From Oscillospiraceae bacterium (GTDB lineage: Bacteria > Bacillota > Clostridia > Oscillospirales > Acutalibacteraceae): a stretch of 61,725 bases of DNA. The DNA lies in NCBI GenBank assembly GCA_031268095.1, contig JAIRXU010000039.1, positions 1 to 61,725 on the forward strand, given 5' to 3'. Below the pieces are notes generated by a model. That model was not told the DNA's origin and did no database searches. It saw only the letters and a program-made list of their open reading frames with translations. Positions within the stretch are counted from its first letter, which is position 1. Every line of letters begins with the position of its first letter. Position numbers and translations under genes: made by a program. Below are positions 1-9,080 of this stretch, in pieces.

Positions 1-183
1 TAAAAAAGTGGCGCGGCATCGCAACACGATACGCGAAAAATTCCTCGTCCTTCCTTGCTGCTGTCCATATCCGCTGCTGGGCGCTTTGGCTCGGAATCTC
101 GTGACTACAGAGTCTAGGGACGAGATTTCAGACGGCAGAGTCTTGAGTTCATTTTGAGTTCATGAAAGAAAGAAGGGAATCTT
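1..183 (+). promoter_or_regulatory. Upstream region of the mcsA-mcsB-clpC operon
   Basis: No gene is visible here. The stretch carries an 8-bp inverted repeat AATCTCGT/ACGAGATT (95-102 and 120-127, 17-nt spacer), a direct repeat CAGAGTCT (108-115 and 136-143), and two tandem copies of TTGAGTTCAT spaced 11 bp apart (143-152 and 154-163) just before the ribosome site. These could be regulator half-sites for the heat-shock operon. The classical CtsR heptad repeat (GGTCAAA type) is not seen, and no ctsR gene lies between the window edge and mcsA. Function is inferred from position only. Confidence 0.3.
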
Positions 184-708
184 ATGTTATGTGAACAATG
201 CGCGCAGCGCGAAGCGACGACCCATGTCCGCCGGATCCTTCATGGGGAGGTAGAAGAACATCATCTGTGCGGGGACTGCGCCCGGCAGGGAGGCTACACC
301 GCCCACGCCCTCTCCGACTTCGGGTTCCAGCTCAGCGATCTTTTCGGCGGATTCCTGGGCAGCAGCCCCGCCCTGACCCACCGGCTCAGCGAGCCGCCGC
401 GCCGCTGTCCGGTCTGCGGCTGCTCCCTGCAAGATATCGCCCGGGAAGGGAAAGTCGGCTGTGCGGAATGCTATCGGGTATTTTATGAGCAGCTGCGGCC
501 CACGCTCAAGCGGATCCATGGCGCGGTGCAGCACGGAGGGAAGCAGCTCAGGCCCGCTCCGGAGCAGGAAGCGGCCCGGCAGCGGGAGGAAGCCCTTCAG
601 CGCCTGCGAGCCGACATTGCCGCCGCCGTGCAAGCGGAACAGTATGAGGAAGCGGCCCGGCTGCGGGACGAAATCCGAACGTTGGAGAACGGAGGCGAAC
701 AGGCATGA
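184..708 (+). CDS. mcsA: McsA, activator of protein arginine kinase McsB
   Basis: This is the 174-aa zinc-binding partner of the arginine kinase McsB, which tags misfolded proteins and repressors for ClpC. Cys pairs are visible at C3/C6, C29/C32, C75/C78 and C93/C96, as expected for two structural zinc sites. A UVR (UvrB/UvrC-type) helical hairpin occupies about residues 141-169 at the C-terminus, the usual McsA ending. The ATG follows an AAGGG ribosome site. The TGA stop overlaps the ATG of mcsB (ATGA), so the two are translationally coupled and clpC follows. In Bacillus this operon starts with ctsR; here ctsR is not adjacent. Identification rests on motif order plus synteny and is firm. Confidence 0.95.
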   Translation: MLCEQCAQREATTHVRRILHGEVEEHHLCGDCARQGGYTAHALSDFGFQLSDLFGGFLGSSPALTHRLSEPPRRCPVCGCSLQDIAREGKVGCAECYRVFYEQLRPTLKRIHGAVQHGGKQLRPAPEQEAARQREEALQRLRADIAAAVQAEQYEEAARLRDEIRTLENGGEQA

Positions 709-1739
709 ACAAACGCTGGTATATCGAAAACGGGAACCAGGGGGATGTGGTGCTGAGCACCCGGATCCGTCTAGCCCGGAACCTGGAAGATACCCCGTTT
801 CCTGCCCGGCTGGACGCTGCGGGCCGCCGCAAAGCCACGGAGCGGATCCGGGCGGCGCTGGAATCCATCATGCCGGACCTGCGTTACATCGACATGACGA
901 AACTGCCCCGGCTGGAGGCAATCTCCCTGGCCGAGCGGCACCTCATCAGCCCGGAGTTCGCCGGCGGCGCGGAGGGCAGCGCGTTGCTGCTGCGAGAGGA
1001 CGAGAGCGTCAGCGTGATGCTCTGCGAAGAAGACCACATCCGCCTGCAAGTCCTGCGGCCCGGGCTGGAGCTCCAGGAGGCATATGACACCGCCGACAAA
1101 CTGGACAGCGCGTTGGGGCGGCAGATGAAGTTTGCGTTTGACGAGCGGCTGGGTTACCTGACCCAGTGCCCGACGAATTTGGGAACCGCCATGCGGGCTT
1201 CGGTGATGCTGCACCTTCCGGCCCTGACGGCGACGGGCCGCGTTTCCCGGCTGGCGGAAGGGATCTCCAAGCTGGGGCTGACCATCCGCGGGGCCTTCGG
1301 CGAGGGGAGCGAAGCCAGCGGCGCGGTTTATCAGCTGAGCAACCAGATTACGCTGGGGATTGCGGAGTCCGCCGCCATTGAAAACCTCCAGGCAATCACA
1401 CTGCAAATCGCGGATCAGGAGCGCCGAGCGGCGGCGGAATTGCTGCGGCAGCCGGGACCGGAAGATCAGGTGTGGCGGGCGCTGGGGGTGCTGCGGACCG
1501 CCCGGCGGCTGGACAGCAAGGAAGCGGCGGAACTGCTCTCCCGGGTGCGGCTGGGCGCCGTCCGGAATCTGCTCCCCGTAGCGGTGGAGACCGTCAATGA
1601 ACTGATGAACAACGTCCAGCCGGCCACGCTCAGCCTGCAAAACGCCGCAGACGACGGCGCGGAAGGGGCTGCCTCGGGCCAGCGCGACGCCAGGCGCGCG
1701 GATCTGGTGCGGAAACAGCTGGAACAGCCGAAAGAATAA
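705..1739 (+). CDS. mcsB: McsB, protein arginine kinase
   Basis: This 344-aa ATP:guanido phosphotransferase phosphorylates arginine side chains on proteins and so marks them for ClpCP degradation. The family signatures STRIRLARN near the N-terminus and TQCPTNLGTAMRASV near residues 152-166 (the reactive-Cys loop of guanido kinases) are clear. Length matches bacterial McsB (about 350 aa). It overlaps mcsA by 4 bp and lies 80 bp upstream of clpC, so the kinase, its activator and its unfoldase form one unit. It is presumably heat- or stress-induced. Nothing looks broken. Confidence 0.96.
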   Translation: MNKRWYIENGNQGDVVLSTRIRLARNLEDTPFPARLDAAGRRKATERIRAALESIMPDLRYIDMTKLPRLEAISLAERHLISPEFAGGAEGSALLLREDESVSVMLCEEDHIRLQVLRPGLELQEAYDTADKLDSALGRQMKFAFDERLGYLTQCPTNLGTAMRASVMLHLPALTATGRVSRLAEGISKLGLTIRGAFGEGSEASGAVYQLSNQITLGIAESAAIENLQAITLQIADQERRAAAELLRQPGPEDQVWRALGVLRTARRLDSKEAAELLSRVRLGAVRNLLPVAVETVNELMNNVQPATLSLQNAADDGAEGAASGQRDARRADLVRKQLEQPKE

Positions 1740-1819
1740 CCGGACCGCAAGCCATTCTGAATCAGCCAAACAATAGCGAAACCAATATCAATACAACCTC
1801 AGAACAAAGGAGGAGACCT

Positions 1820-4288
1820 ATGACCTATAAATTTACCGGATGCACCGAGAAGGCCAACGCGGCCCTGAATCATGCCATTGCCGCTGCGGAACGGCTGGGA
1901 CACACCTATATCGGCAGCGAACACTTGCTGCTGGGGTTGCTGGAGGAGGAAGGCGGCGTTGCCGGCACGGCCCTGACGGCACGGAAACTCAGCGCCCAGA
2001 AGATCGAGGACGCCGTCAAGCAGAGCGTCGGCGTCGGGACCCCGACGGTTCTGTCCCCCGCGGACTTCACCCCCCGCAGCAAGCGGATTTTGGACATCGC
2101 CGCGGCGCAGGCCCGGTCTCACGGCAGCTACGTCGGCACGGAACACCTGCTGCTCTCCCTGCTGCGGGAGACTGACAGCGCCGCCGTCGCGCTGTTAACC
2201 CAGCAGAACATTTCGCCTCAGGAGCTGGGAGCGGACATTGGCCGGGCCATGTCCGGCGGTCCGGGGAAGACGGCGGCCCCGGCAGGGAATGCCGGCGTAA
2301 AATCCGCCACGCCGACGCTGGACCAGTTCGGCCGGGACCTGACAACGCTGGCGGAGGAACAGGGAATTGACCCGGTGATCGGCCGGGAAACAGAAATCGC
2401 CCGGGTGACACAGATCCTTTGCCGCCGGACAAAAAACAACCCCTGTCTGATCGGGGAACCGGGGGTCGGCAAGACCGCCGTAGCAGAAGGGCTCGCGCTG
2501 CGCATCGCCGCCGGGGAAGTTCCGGAGCTGCTGCGGGGCAAGCGGATTTTCTCGCTGGACCTGACGGGGATGGTGGCCGGGACAAAGTACCGGGGCGACT
2601 TCGAGGAACGGATCAAGACCGCGCTGGACGAGGTCCGCAAGGCCGGAGATGTGATCCTGTTCATCGATGAACTGCATACCCTCATCGGCGCTGGGGCGGC
2701 GGAAGGGGCGGTGGACGCTGCCAATATCCTCAAGCCTTCCCTGGCCCGGGGGGAGCTCCAGGTGATTGGAGCAACGACGCTGGACGAATACCGCAAGCAC
2801 ATCGAAAAAGACGCGGCGCTGGAACGGCGCTTCCAGCCGGTGAAGGTCGAGGAGCCCACCGAAGGCGAGGCGCTGGATATTCTCCGGGGGCTGCGGGATA
2901 AATACGAGGCGCACCACAAAATCCGGATTACCGACGAGGCGATTGCCGCCGCCGTGAAGCTTTCCGCCCGCTATATTGGGGATCGGTTTCTGCCGGATAA
3001 AGCCATCGATCTGGTGGACGAGGCGGCCTCCCGGGTGCGGCTGCGGGCCTTCACCGCGCCGGAGAACGTCCGGGAAATCGAGGACCGGCTCAAGCAGATC
3101 CAGGCCGAAAAAAACGCCGCCGTCCAAAATGAGGATTACCAACGGGCGGCGGAGCTGCGGGACGAGGAAAAGCGCCTGACGGAACAATGGGAGAGCGCCA
3201 AGACAGCCTGGCAGGAGAAAACCGGCCAGCACACCGATGAAGTTACCCCCGAAGAAGTCGCCCAGATTGTCTCGCTGTGGACCGGCATTCCCGCCGCCCA
3301 ACTGACCCAGGAGGAGAGCGAACGGCTGCTGCATATGGAAGACGAGCTGCACCGGCGCATCGTCGGACAGGAAGAAGCCGTCCGCGCGGTGTCGAAAGCC
3401 ATCCGGCGGGGCAGGGCGGGGCTGAAAGACCCCAAGCGGCCCACAGGCTCCTTCCTCTTTCTGGGGCCGACAGGCGTCGGAAAAACAGAACTGTGCAAGG
3501 CGCTGGCCGCCGCGCTCTTCGGCGACGAGGCCGCGATGATCCGCATGGACATGTCGGAATATATGGAAAAGCACACCGTTTCCCGCCTGCTGGGGTCGCC
3601 TCCCGGTTACGTCGGCTACGACGAGGGCGGCCAGCTGACCGAACAGGTCCGGCGGAAACCGTACTGTGTCCTGCTCTTCGACGAGATCGAAAAGGCCCAT
3701 CCGGACGTGTTCCATATTCTCCTGCAAATCTTGGAGGATGGCCGGCTGACCGACGCCCAGGGCCGCACTGTCGATTTCAAAAACTGCATTATCATCATGA
3801 CCTCAAACCTCGGCGCGAAACTGATCACCAAGCAGACCGGCGGAATCGGGTTCCTGGCGGAAGGGAGCGGCGAAAACGGGTTGCCCGACCAGCAGCGGAT
3901 CCGCGACGCAGTGATGGGCGAACTGAAAAAAGCGCTGCGCCCCGAATTTCTCAACCGCATCGACGATATCATCGTTTTCCGACAATTGGACCGCGGGGAG
4001 ATCCGTCAGATTGCGGCCCGTTTGCTGGAGCAAGTAGCCGCCCGGCTGCGGGAAATGGAAATCACGCTGCGCTTCGATCCCAGTGTGGCGGATCGCATGG
4101 CGGACGCGGGCTTCGACCCGGTCTACGGCGCCCGGCCGCTGCGCCGCGCCGTGCAGACCCAGGTTGAAGATCTGCTGAGCGAGCGCCTGCTGGAAGGGGC
4201 GATCAAACCCGGAAAGGCGTACACCGTTACGGTCCGGGAAGATCAGGTGGCCATTGAGGACAGGGAGGCGGACGGAGCGGACGCCTGA
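1820..4288 (+). CDS. clpC: ClpC, AAA+ unfoldase of the Clp protease
   Basis: This 822-aa class I Clp ATPase unfolds substrates, including arginine-phosphorylated proteins, and feeds them to ClpP. Two N-terminal Clp_N repeats (about 1-145) are followed by AAA+ module 1 with Walker A GEPGVGKT near residue 213, a middle region with a UVR motif near 427-455 that identifies ClpC and is where McsA/B-type adaptors dock, then AAA+ module 2 with Walker A GPTGVGKT near 550 and a C-terminal D2-small domain. Start choice is supported by a strong AAAGGAGG site before the ATG. Length is normal. A hairpin terminator follows directly. Confidence 0.97.
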   Translation: MTYKFTGCTEKANAALNHAIAAAERLGHTYIGSEHLLLGLLEEEGGVAGTALTARKLSAQKIEDAVKQSVGVGTPTVLSPADFTPRSKRILDIAAAQARSHGSYVGTEHLLLSLLRETDSAAVALLTQQNISPQELGADIGRAMSGGPGKTAAPAGNAGVKSATPTLDQFGRDLTTLAEEQGIDPVIGRETEIARVTQILCRRTKNNPCLIGEPGVGKTAVAEGLALRIAAGEVPELLRGKRIFSLDLTGMVAGTKYRGDFEERIKTALDEVRKAGDVILFIDELHTLIGAGAAEGAVDAANILKPSLARGELQVIGATTLDEYRKHIEKDAALERRFQPVKVEEPTEGEALDILRGLRDKYEAHHKIRITDEAIAAAVKLSARYIGDRFLPDKAIDLVDEAASRVRLRAFTAPENVREIEDRLKQIQAEKNAAVQNEDYQRAAELRDEEKRLTEQWESAKTAWQEKTGQHTDEVTPEEVAQIVSLWTGIPAAQLTQEESERLLHMEDELHRRIVGQEEAVRAVSKAIRRGRAGLKDPKRPTGSFLFLGPTGVGKTELCKALAAALFGDEAAMIRMDMSEYMEKHTVSRLLGSPPGYVGYDEGGQLTEQVRRKPYCVLLFDEIEKAHPDVFHILLQILEDGRLTDAQGRTVDFKNCIIIMTSNLGAKLITKQTGGIGFLAEGSGENGLPDQQRIRDAVMGELKKALRPEFLNRIDDIIVFRQLDRGEIRQIAARLLEQVAARLREMEITLRFDPSVADRMADAGFDPVYGARPLRRAVQTQVEDLLSERLLEGAIKPGKAYTVTVREDQVAIEDREADGADA

Positions 4289-4299
4289 AAAAATAAGGA

Positions 4300-4333
4300 G
4301 CTTGGCGGAAGAGTCCGCCAAGCCCTTTTCTTT
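4300..4333. terminator. Bidirectional terminator between clpC and the YitT gene
   Basis: A perfect 10-bp stem, GCTTGGCGGA / TCCGCCAAGC with an AGAG loop, is followed by CCTTTTCTTT on the plus strand and flanked by an A-run on the other side, so it can end clpC and the convergent YitT transcript. Confidence 0.88.
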
Positions 4334-4344
4334 AATTTAGCTGA

Positions 4345-5262
4345 TTAGCTGGTAAACCCTTCGCCCATCACTTCAGAAGCCTCGGCGACGACGACGAAGG
4401 CCTGGGGGTCCATGGTCCGCACCAGGCGGCGCAATCGGGTCACCTCGCTGCGCCGGACGACGCAAAGCAACATTTGCCGCGTCTGCCCCGTATAGGCGCC
4501 GGTGGCGGGGAGGAGGCTGACCCCGCGGCCAACCTGTTCGATAATCGCCGCGGCAACGGCCTCGGGCTGCGCAGTGAAAATGTAGAACATACGGCCGTTC
4601 TGGATTCCGACGGTGAGGGAATCAATCACCCGGCCGCTGATGAACAGGGCAATCACAGCATACAGCGCACTCTCGACGCTCCGGAACACCAGCGCCCCGG
4701 CCAGCACCACCGCCGCGTCGGCGGCCATAATCACCCGACCCAGGGAGAGGTGGGGCCGCCAGCGCCGCACCAGCCAGCCAACCACGTCTGTCCCGCCGGA
4801 AGTTGCTCCTCGCAGGAAGATCAGCGCCAGCCCAAAGCCTCCCAGCGCCCCGCAGAAGATGGCCGCCAGCAGGGGATTTTCCGTGTAGGTATACGGCGCC
4901 CAGCGGGCGAGCAGGTCGATGACGAAGGAAAGCTCCACCGTTACCCACAGCGTCTTCGATACAAAACGCCAGCCCAGCGCCCGCCAGGCGATCAAAATCA
5001 GAGGAACATTCAGCGCCAGATTGACCATGCCGACGGGCGTATGAAGCAGGGTGTGCAGGACGATGGACAGTCCGGTGAAGCCGCTTTGAGCAAAATGGTT
5101 GGGGAGGACGAGGAAGTTGATCGACGCCGCGTAGCAGGCGCAACCCAGCAGATAGCACAGCTGATCAAGGAAAAATCCCCGAACCTGCTTGCCCGTCGGC
5201 AGACGGCGCTTCTTCTGGCGTTCGGCGCGGGACGGCGTTTTTGCTGAAGCCTTGGCTGCCAT
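4345..5262 (-). CDS. YitT family membrane protein (DUF161/DUF2179)
   Basis: This 305-aa integral membrane protein has five or so hydrophobic segments between residues 28 and 210 (DUF161) and a soluble C-terminal DUF2179-like domain (about 220-290) containing RMFYIFTAQPEAVAAAI. The family is widespread in Firmicutes; its transport substrate is not settled. A basic N-terminal tail (about residues 1-28, rich in Lys/Arg) precedes the first helix. The ATG has a good GGAGG site. The SDR dehydrogenase gene lies only 23 bp upstream on the same strand, so the two are probably co-transcribed, although no functional link is obvious. Confidence 0.85.
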   Translation of the reverse strand: MAAKASAKTPSRAERQKKRRLPTGKQVRGFFLDQLCYLLGCACYAASINFLVLPNHFAQSGFTGLSIVLHTLLHTPVGMVNLALNVPLILIAWRALGWRFVSKTLWVTVELSFVIDLLARWAPYTYTENPLLAAIFCGALGGFGLALIFLRGATSGGTDVVGWLVRRWRPHLSLGRVIMAADAAVVLAGALVFRSVESALYAVIALFISGRVIDSLTVGIQNGRMFYIFTAQPEAVAAAIIEQVGRGVSLLPATGAYTGQTRQMLLCVVRRSEVTRLRRLVRTMDPQAFVVVAEASEVMGEGFTS

Positions 5263-5285
5263 GGAGAACCTCCTCTGCGATGGGT

Positions 5286-6155
5286 TTATACGCCGCTATA
5301 GGCGGAAAAGCCGCCGTCCACGGGCAGGACAGTGCCGGTGACGAAGGCGGAATAGGTCTCGTCGCAGAGGAAGAGCAGCGCCCCGGCCAATTCCTCCGGT
5401 ACACCGAAGCGACCCATGGGGGTGGCGGCCAGGATTTTGTGGGTGCGGGGGGTGGGGGAGCCGTCTTCGTTCCAGAGAAGGGTCTTGTTCTGCTGCGTCG
5501 AGAAAAATCCCGGCGCGATAGCGTTGACCCGGATTCCCACCGGCGCAAAGTGCACCGCCATGAACTGGGTGAAATTGCTGACCGCCGCCTTCGCCGCCGA
5601 ATAGGCGGGAATCTTCGTCAGGGGGCGGATGGCGTTCATGGAACTGATCATCAGAATGGAAGCGTGCGGTTTGCCCGCCATGTCCCGGGCGAAGACCTGG
5701 GTGGGCAACAGGGTTCCCAGGAAGTTGAGGTTGAAGACTTTGCCGATTCCCGCCGGGTCCAGGTCGAAGAAGGTTTTCACCGAAGGGTCGGAACCGCCTG
5801 AACTGGCGTTGGCAAGGTCGGCGGGCTCCAGCGTTTCCTTGGAGGTGGTCCCGCTGGGATGGTTGCCGCCCGCGCCGTTGATGAGCAGGTCGCAGGACCC
5901 GAAAGCCGCGCCAACCGCCGCCCGGGCGGCCTCCAAACTGGCCTTGTCCAGCACGTCGCAGGGAACGGCGATGGCTTCCCCCCCTGCGGCGACAATGTCT
6001 TCCGCCACGGCATGGGCCGCTGCCTCGGAGAGATCCAGCACAGCGACTTTCACGCCTTGCGCGGCGAGGGCCTTCGAAAACCCGCTGCAAAGCACCCCGC
6101 CGCCGCCGGTGACTACGGCCACCCGGCCGGCCAAGGTAGGATGAGAAAATGGCAT
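5286..6155 (-). CDS. SDR family oxidoreductase, hexuronate-reductase (UxuB/YjmF) type
   Basis: This 289-aa classical short-chain dehydrogenase has a glycine-rich cofactor loop TGGGGVLCSG (16-25), NAG at 93-95, and the catalytic Ser 171/172, Tyr185 and Lys189 (YSAAK). The long insertion around 97-140 and the TGGGGVLCS variant are typical of the SDR group annotated as D-mannonate oxidoreductase / fructuronate reductase, which converts fructuronate and mannonate with NAD(H). No other glucuronate-pathway gene is adjacent, though a KDPG aldolase occurs 28 kb away. The family assignment is firm, the substrate is inferred. An AGGAAGG site precedes the ATG. Confidence 0.85.
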   Translation of the reverse strand: MPFSHPTLAGRVAVVTGGGGVLCSGFSKALAAQGVKVAVLDLSEAAAHAVAEDIVAAGGEAIAVPCDVLDKASLEAARAAVGAAFGSCDLLINGAGGNHPSGTTSKETLEPADLANASSGGSDPSVKTFFDLDPAGIGKVFNLNFLGTLLPTQVFARDMAGKPHASILMISSMNAIRPLTKIPAYSAAKAAVSNFTQFMAVHFAPVGIRVNAIAPGFFSTQQNKTLLWNEDGSPTPRTHKILAATPMGRFGVPEELAGALLFLCDETYSAFVTGTVLPVDGGFSAYSGV

Positions 6156-6220
6156 AGCGATGTCCTTCCTATGATTGGTTTTGTATGATTTCCTGTTTGC
6201 GGGCGCAAACGGGAGGATGG

Positions 6221-7201
6221 TTATACGTTGGTCGTCGGGGGGAGGGGCGGGGGCGGCAGGACAGGGGCGGCTTGGCGCTTTTTGCGCTTGCGCAGCAACC
6301 GCCGGACCAGCAGGACCGTCAGCACCGTCGGAATGGCCAGCAGCATCAGGTACGGCAGGGCAACGAGAAAGTTCAGGGCGAAATTCCGGAAGCCTTGGCC
6401 GATGTCCCGCAGGCTCTGGAGAAAGCCGTCCTTGACCTGGGGTCCGAAGCGGGTGTTGACCTTCGTCACCCGGTCTACTTCCTGGATGTTGACGGTGACG
6501 GTGCTCATGGCGACTTGGTCCCGCAGGCTTTGGAGCTTGGCGATATAGCCTTCCAGCTCGCCCCGGACGGTAGAAAGCCGGTCCTGGACCTTGATGATCT
6601 CTTCGACGCTTCCGGCCTTTTGCAGCAGCGCCAGCAGCGCGTCCCGCTCGGCCTCCAAAGCCTTGCGCTTGCTGTCGCCGTCCAGCAGTTCGTCCGTCGC
6701 GTCCCAGGTCTGCTTGTCGAGGCTGAGGACGGTGCCGTTTTTCTCCAGCGCCTCCAGCAGCGCGTCCAGTTGCTCCGACGGGACCCGCATGGTCCAGGCA
6801 GCTTCCCGGGCGTACTCGTAATTGTACTGCTGAGAACTGTCGATGCGTCCGCCCAGAGAGGTCAGCTTCGCCTTGAGGGCGGCAGTATAGGTGTCGTAGG
6901 TCTTGGTTTGGACATTGGCGGCGACGGTGGTGATGATGGCGCGGTCGGCGGGCTGAGAGGCCTTTTGCTGGCCGTCAGCAGCGGACGCGTTTGTGGTGTC
7001 GAAATAGTTGGTATACGAGAGGTTGTCGTATTCTTCCGGCGGGGCGGCCGACGCGGTGAGTTCGGAGGATGGCGCGAATTCATCTGATTTTTGGACTGCG
7101 CACCCGGCCAGCAGCAGAACCGCCGCCAGCAGGCAGAGAGCCAAAGCGGCACGGGGGAAACGGAAGGGGTGGGCGAAGGGAGATTGGGTCGTTTTTTTCA
7201 T
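6221..7201 (-). CDS. DUF4349 domain lipoprotein
   Basis: This 326-aa membrane-attached protein has a lipoprotein signal with lipobox LAGC at about residues 31-34. A low-complexity linker is followed by a DUF4349 domain containing a long coiled coil (about 150-235, LEAERDALLALLQKAGSVEE region), then a transmembrane helix near 290-310 and a basic tail KRKKRQ. The protein would span from a lipid-anchored N-terminus outside to a C-terminal stop-transfer helix. DUF4349 proteins are common in Firmicutes and Actinobacteria, with no settled function. A clear AGGAGG site precedes the ATG. It stands alone on its strand. Confidence 0.85.
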   Translation of the reverse strand: MKKTTQSPFAHPFRFPRAALALCLLAAVLLLAGCAVQKSDEFAPSSELTASAAPPEEYDNLSYTNYFDTTNASAADGQQKASQPADRAIITTVAANVQTKTYDTYTAALKAKLTSLGGRIDSSQQYNYEYAREAAWTMRVPSEQLDALLEALEKNGTVLSLDKQTWDATDELLDGDSKRKALEAERDALLALLQKAGSVEEIIKVQDRLSTVRGELEGYIAKLQSLRDQVAMSTVTVNIQEVDRVTKVNTRFGPQVKDGFLQSLRDIGQGFRNFALNFLVALPYLMLLAIPTVLTVLLVRRLLRKRKKRQAAPVLPPPPLPPTTNV

Positions 7202-7286
7202 GGGGGAGCCTCCTTTTCTAAAATATGGAAATACTTATGGACGGATCGAATGAGAGACCAAAAGAAATTGACGCGGAGGCCAAGGG

Positions 7287-7922
7287 TCAGGGCCTGCGTT
7301 TGCGCAGCAGCAGCGCCAAGTCCGGGCGCAGGGTGGTCATGTTATCCACCCCCAGGCGGGCCATGCGCGCCTGGGTTCGGGAACGGTTGACAGTCCAGAC
7401 CGAGACCAGCAGCCCGGCGGCGTGGGCGGCGCGGACAAGCTGCGGCGAAGCGCAGCGGTAGGGAAGATTCAGGCCGAGGACGCCCAGGGATTTGGCCTCG
7501 GCAGCGAACGGCCGCAGGAGGCTGGGCCGCCGCGCGAACCAGAAGGCGAAGCCGCAGTTGAGGTAGTAGGGGATGCCCAGGGTCCGGACGGCGGGAATAT
7601 CGTTCCGCCCGACGCCGGTGAAGAATACCCGGTCCCGCAGGCCGTATTGCTCAACGAGCGGCGGGAGATCTGCCAGGAAAGCGCCGCATTCTTTCAGGTC
7701 AAGATTCCAGCCGACGGTCCCGCTTCCCGCCAAGGCGAAGGCTTCCGCCAGGGTAGGCGCGCCGTCGAGATGGAAGGGGTCGTGGGACAGGACGGGGATA
7801 CCGTCCCGGCGGAAGCGGATATCTACTTCAATGCACTGGGCGCCGCAGCAGAGTCCGGCCGCGACGGAAGGCAAGGTGTTGGCTTCGGTGCCCAGCGCGC
7901 CTGCGTGCGCGGTAACAGTCAT
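7287..7922 (-). CDS. Glycerophosphodiester phosphodiesterase family protein, variant active site
   Basis: This 211-aa TIM-barrel GDPD-like protein would hydrolyse glycerophosphodiesters to glycerol-3-phosphate plus an alcohol. It keeps the first catalytic His (H6), the metal ligands E32 and D34 (IEVDIRFRRDG) and H47 in SHDP, but the usual HR pair reads H6-A7, so the conserved Arg is missing. It is shorter than typical GDPDs (about 240 aa). The start is the ATG overlapping the stop of the upstream beta-helix gene (ATGA) with a GGAGG site; a longer reading frame exists but would overlap that gene. It shares an operon with glpK, which also makes glycerol-3-phosphate, supporting a lipid-headgroup role. 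Confidence 0.8.
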   Translation of the reverse strand: MTVTAHAGALGTEANTLPSVAAGLCCGAQCIEVDIRFRRDGIPVLSHDPFHLDGAPTLAEAFALAGSGTVGWNLDLKECGAFLADLPPLVEQYGLRDRVFFTGVGRNDIPAVRTLGIPYYLNCGFAFWFARRPSLLRPFAAEAKSLGVLGLNLPYRCASPQLVRAAHAAGLLVSVWTVNRSRTQARMARLGVDNMTTLRPDLALLLRKRRP

Positions 7923-8980
7923 GGGGTTGCCTCCTCTTCCGGAAGAATGGCGGTCATATCCGGTTGAAACCGGCAGCCGTCGCAGCGGAAATCCAGGTCC
8001 GCACGGTTGAGGTCCTCCCGGGAATTTTGCTCGAACGTACAATCCTCCCAGCGAATCCCTCCGCTGCTGATGTCTGGCGAGGAAACGAAGAGCAGGGGCG
8101 CAGCCGCGCGGCAGCGCCGGAACTGCATTGCATTGCCGCCCGCGAAATGCAGTTCCAGCGGACGTTCGCCGCCGAATACGCAATTCTCCGCTGTCAGCGA
8201 CGCGACGCGGGTCAGGTTCAGGCCTTGCTGCCCGTCGGAGAACGCGACGTTCCGCAGCGTAATTTCCGCGCAGTCGGTCCAGGCGATCAGCCCGCCGGCG
8301 CTCTTGCCCGGAACGTCTCGGTCCGTCCGGCGGACGGCGAGGTTTTCTAACGTGATATTCTTGCAGTTCTCGAAGCGGATCAGGTATCCGCTGGCCGGCG
8401 TGAGGCCCGGGACGTTGGCCAGCGTCCCGGCCGGGCCAATGCCCCGGATCGTCAGGTTTTTGACATTCCGGATCACCAGTGTATAGTTCAGCCCGTGCTG
8501 CTCGAACGCAATTTCCCGGTGCCCCAGCACCGGCGGCGGGTCCGCCTCCCGCAGGGCAATCAGTCCGGAAAATTCGATGATTTTTCCGCTGCCGAGGGCA
8601 TCATAGAATTCGTAGACGTCGGTGACCGTCACGGTTTCCTGGGTCAGCGACGCTTTGCCGTGCAAGAGCCCCAGCACCCAGGTCTTGGCCCCGTCGAAAT
8701 AATCCCCCAAGGATTTTCCGGCGGCCGTGCCGTCAGGTGCACCGTCCTCAGACGGTTCGTCCCCAGATGGTTCCCCCGCAGACGACTCGTCCTCAGACGA
8801 CTCGTCCTCAGACGACTCGCTCGAAGACGATTCGCTGGTGACGGATGCGGATAGGGCGGGCGGTTTGGCGGCCCCCGGCGCCGCCGGCAATTTAGACAGA
8901 TAGACAATGCCGACGATTGCGCCGACGAAGACCAGCAAGGCCAGCAGGCCAGGCCCCCGTTTTATATTCTGATTCTCCAC
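7919..8980 (-). CDS. Membrane-anchored right-handed beta-helix (pectate-lyase-fold) protein
   Basis: The protein is about 353 aa. A single transmembrane helix lies near residues 9-28, then an acidic Ser/Glu/Asp linker of repeated SSED units (about 45-78), then a parallel beta-helix domain (about 100-345) with repeating pattern such as NVKNLTIRGIG, NCKNITLENLAV and DCAEITLRNVAF. The fold suggests carbohydrate or cell-wall binding outside the membrane; no catalytic residues can be assigned. I chose the GTG with a GGGGG site giving MENQNIKRG. An ATG at 9067 without a good ribosome site and overlapping glpK is the alternative. Co-transcribed between glpK and the GDPD gene. Confidence 0.65.
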   Translation of the reverse strand: MENQNIKRGPGLLALLVFVGAIVGIVYLSKLPAAPGAAKPPALSASVTSESSSSESSEDESSEDESSAGEPSGDEPSEDGAPDGTAAGKSLGDYFDGAKTWVLGLLHGKASLTQETVTVTDVYEFYDALGSGKIIEFSGLIALREADPPPVLGHREIAFEQHGLNYTLVIRNVKNLTIRGIGPAGTLANVPGLTPASGYLIRFENCKNITLENLAVRRTDRDVPGKSAGGLIAWTDCAEITLRNVAFSDGQQGLNLTRVASLTAENCVFGGERPLELHFAGGNAMQFRRCRAAAPLLFVSSPDISSGGIRWEDCTFEQNSREDLNRADLDFRCDGCRFQPDMTAILPEEEATP

Positions 8981-9080
8981 AACGTTCCCCCACACAAGCC
9001 GCCCGCGCGGCTTCTCCCTAATCAATAGATCTCCATCCGGCGCGGTTTGCTGCGCCCGTTCCCTCATCCGGCCGAAAAAA

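Noticed and set aside
2195..3727. Long minus-strand open frame inside clpC
   Set aside because: Antisense to strongly conserved ClpC motifs, no ribosome site or domain; a shadow frame.
7287..8183. Longer version of the GDPD gene starting upstream
   Set aside because: It would overlap the beta-helix gene for 260 bp; the ATGA-coupled start with GGAGG is better.
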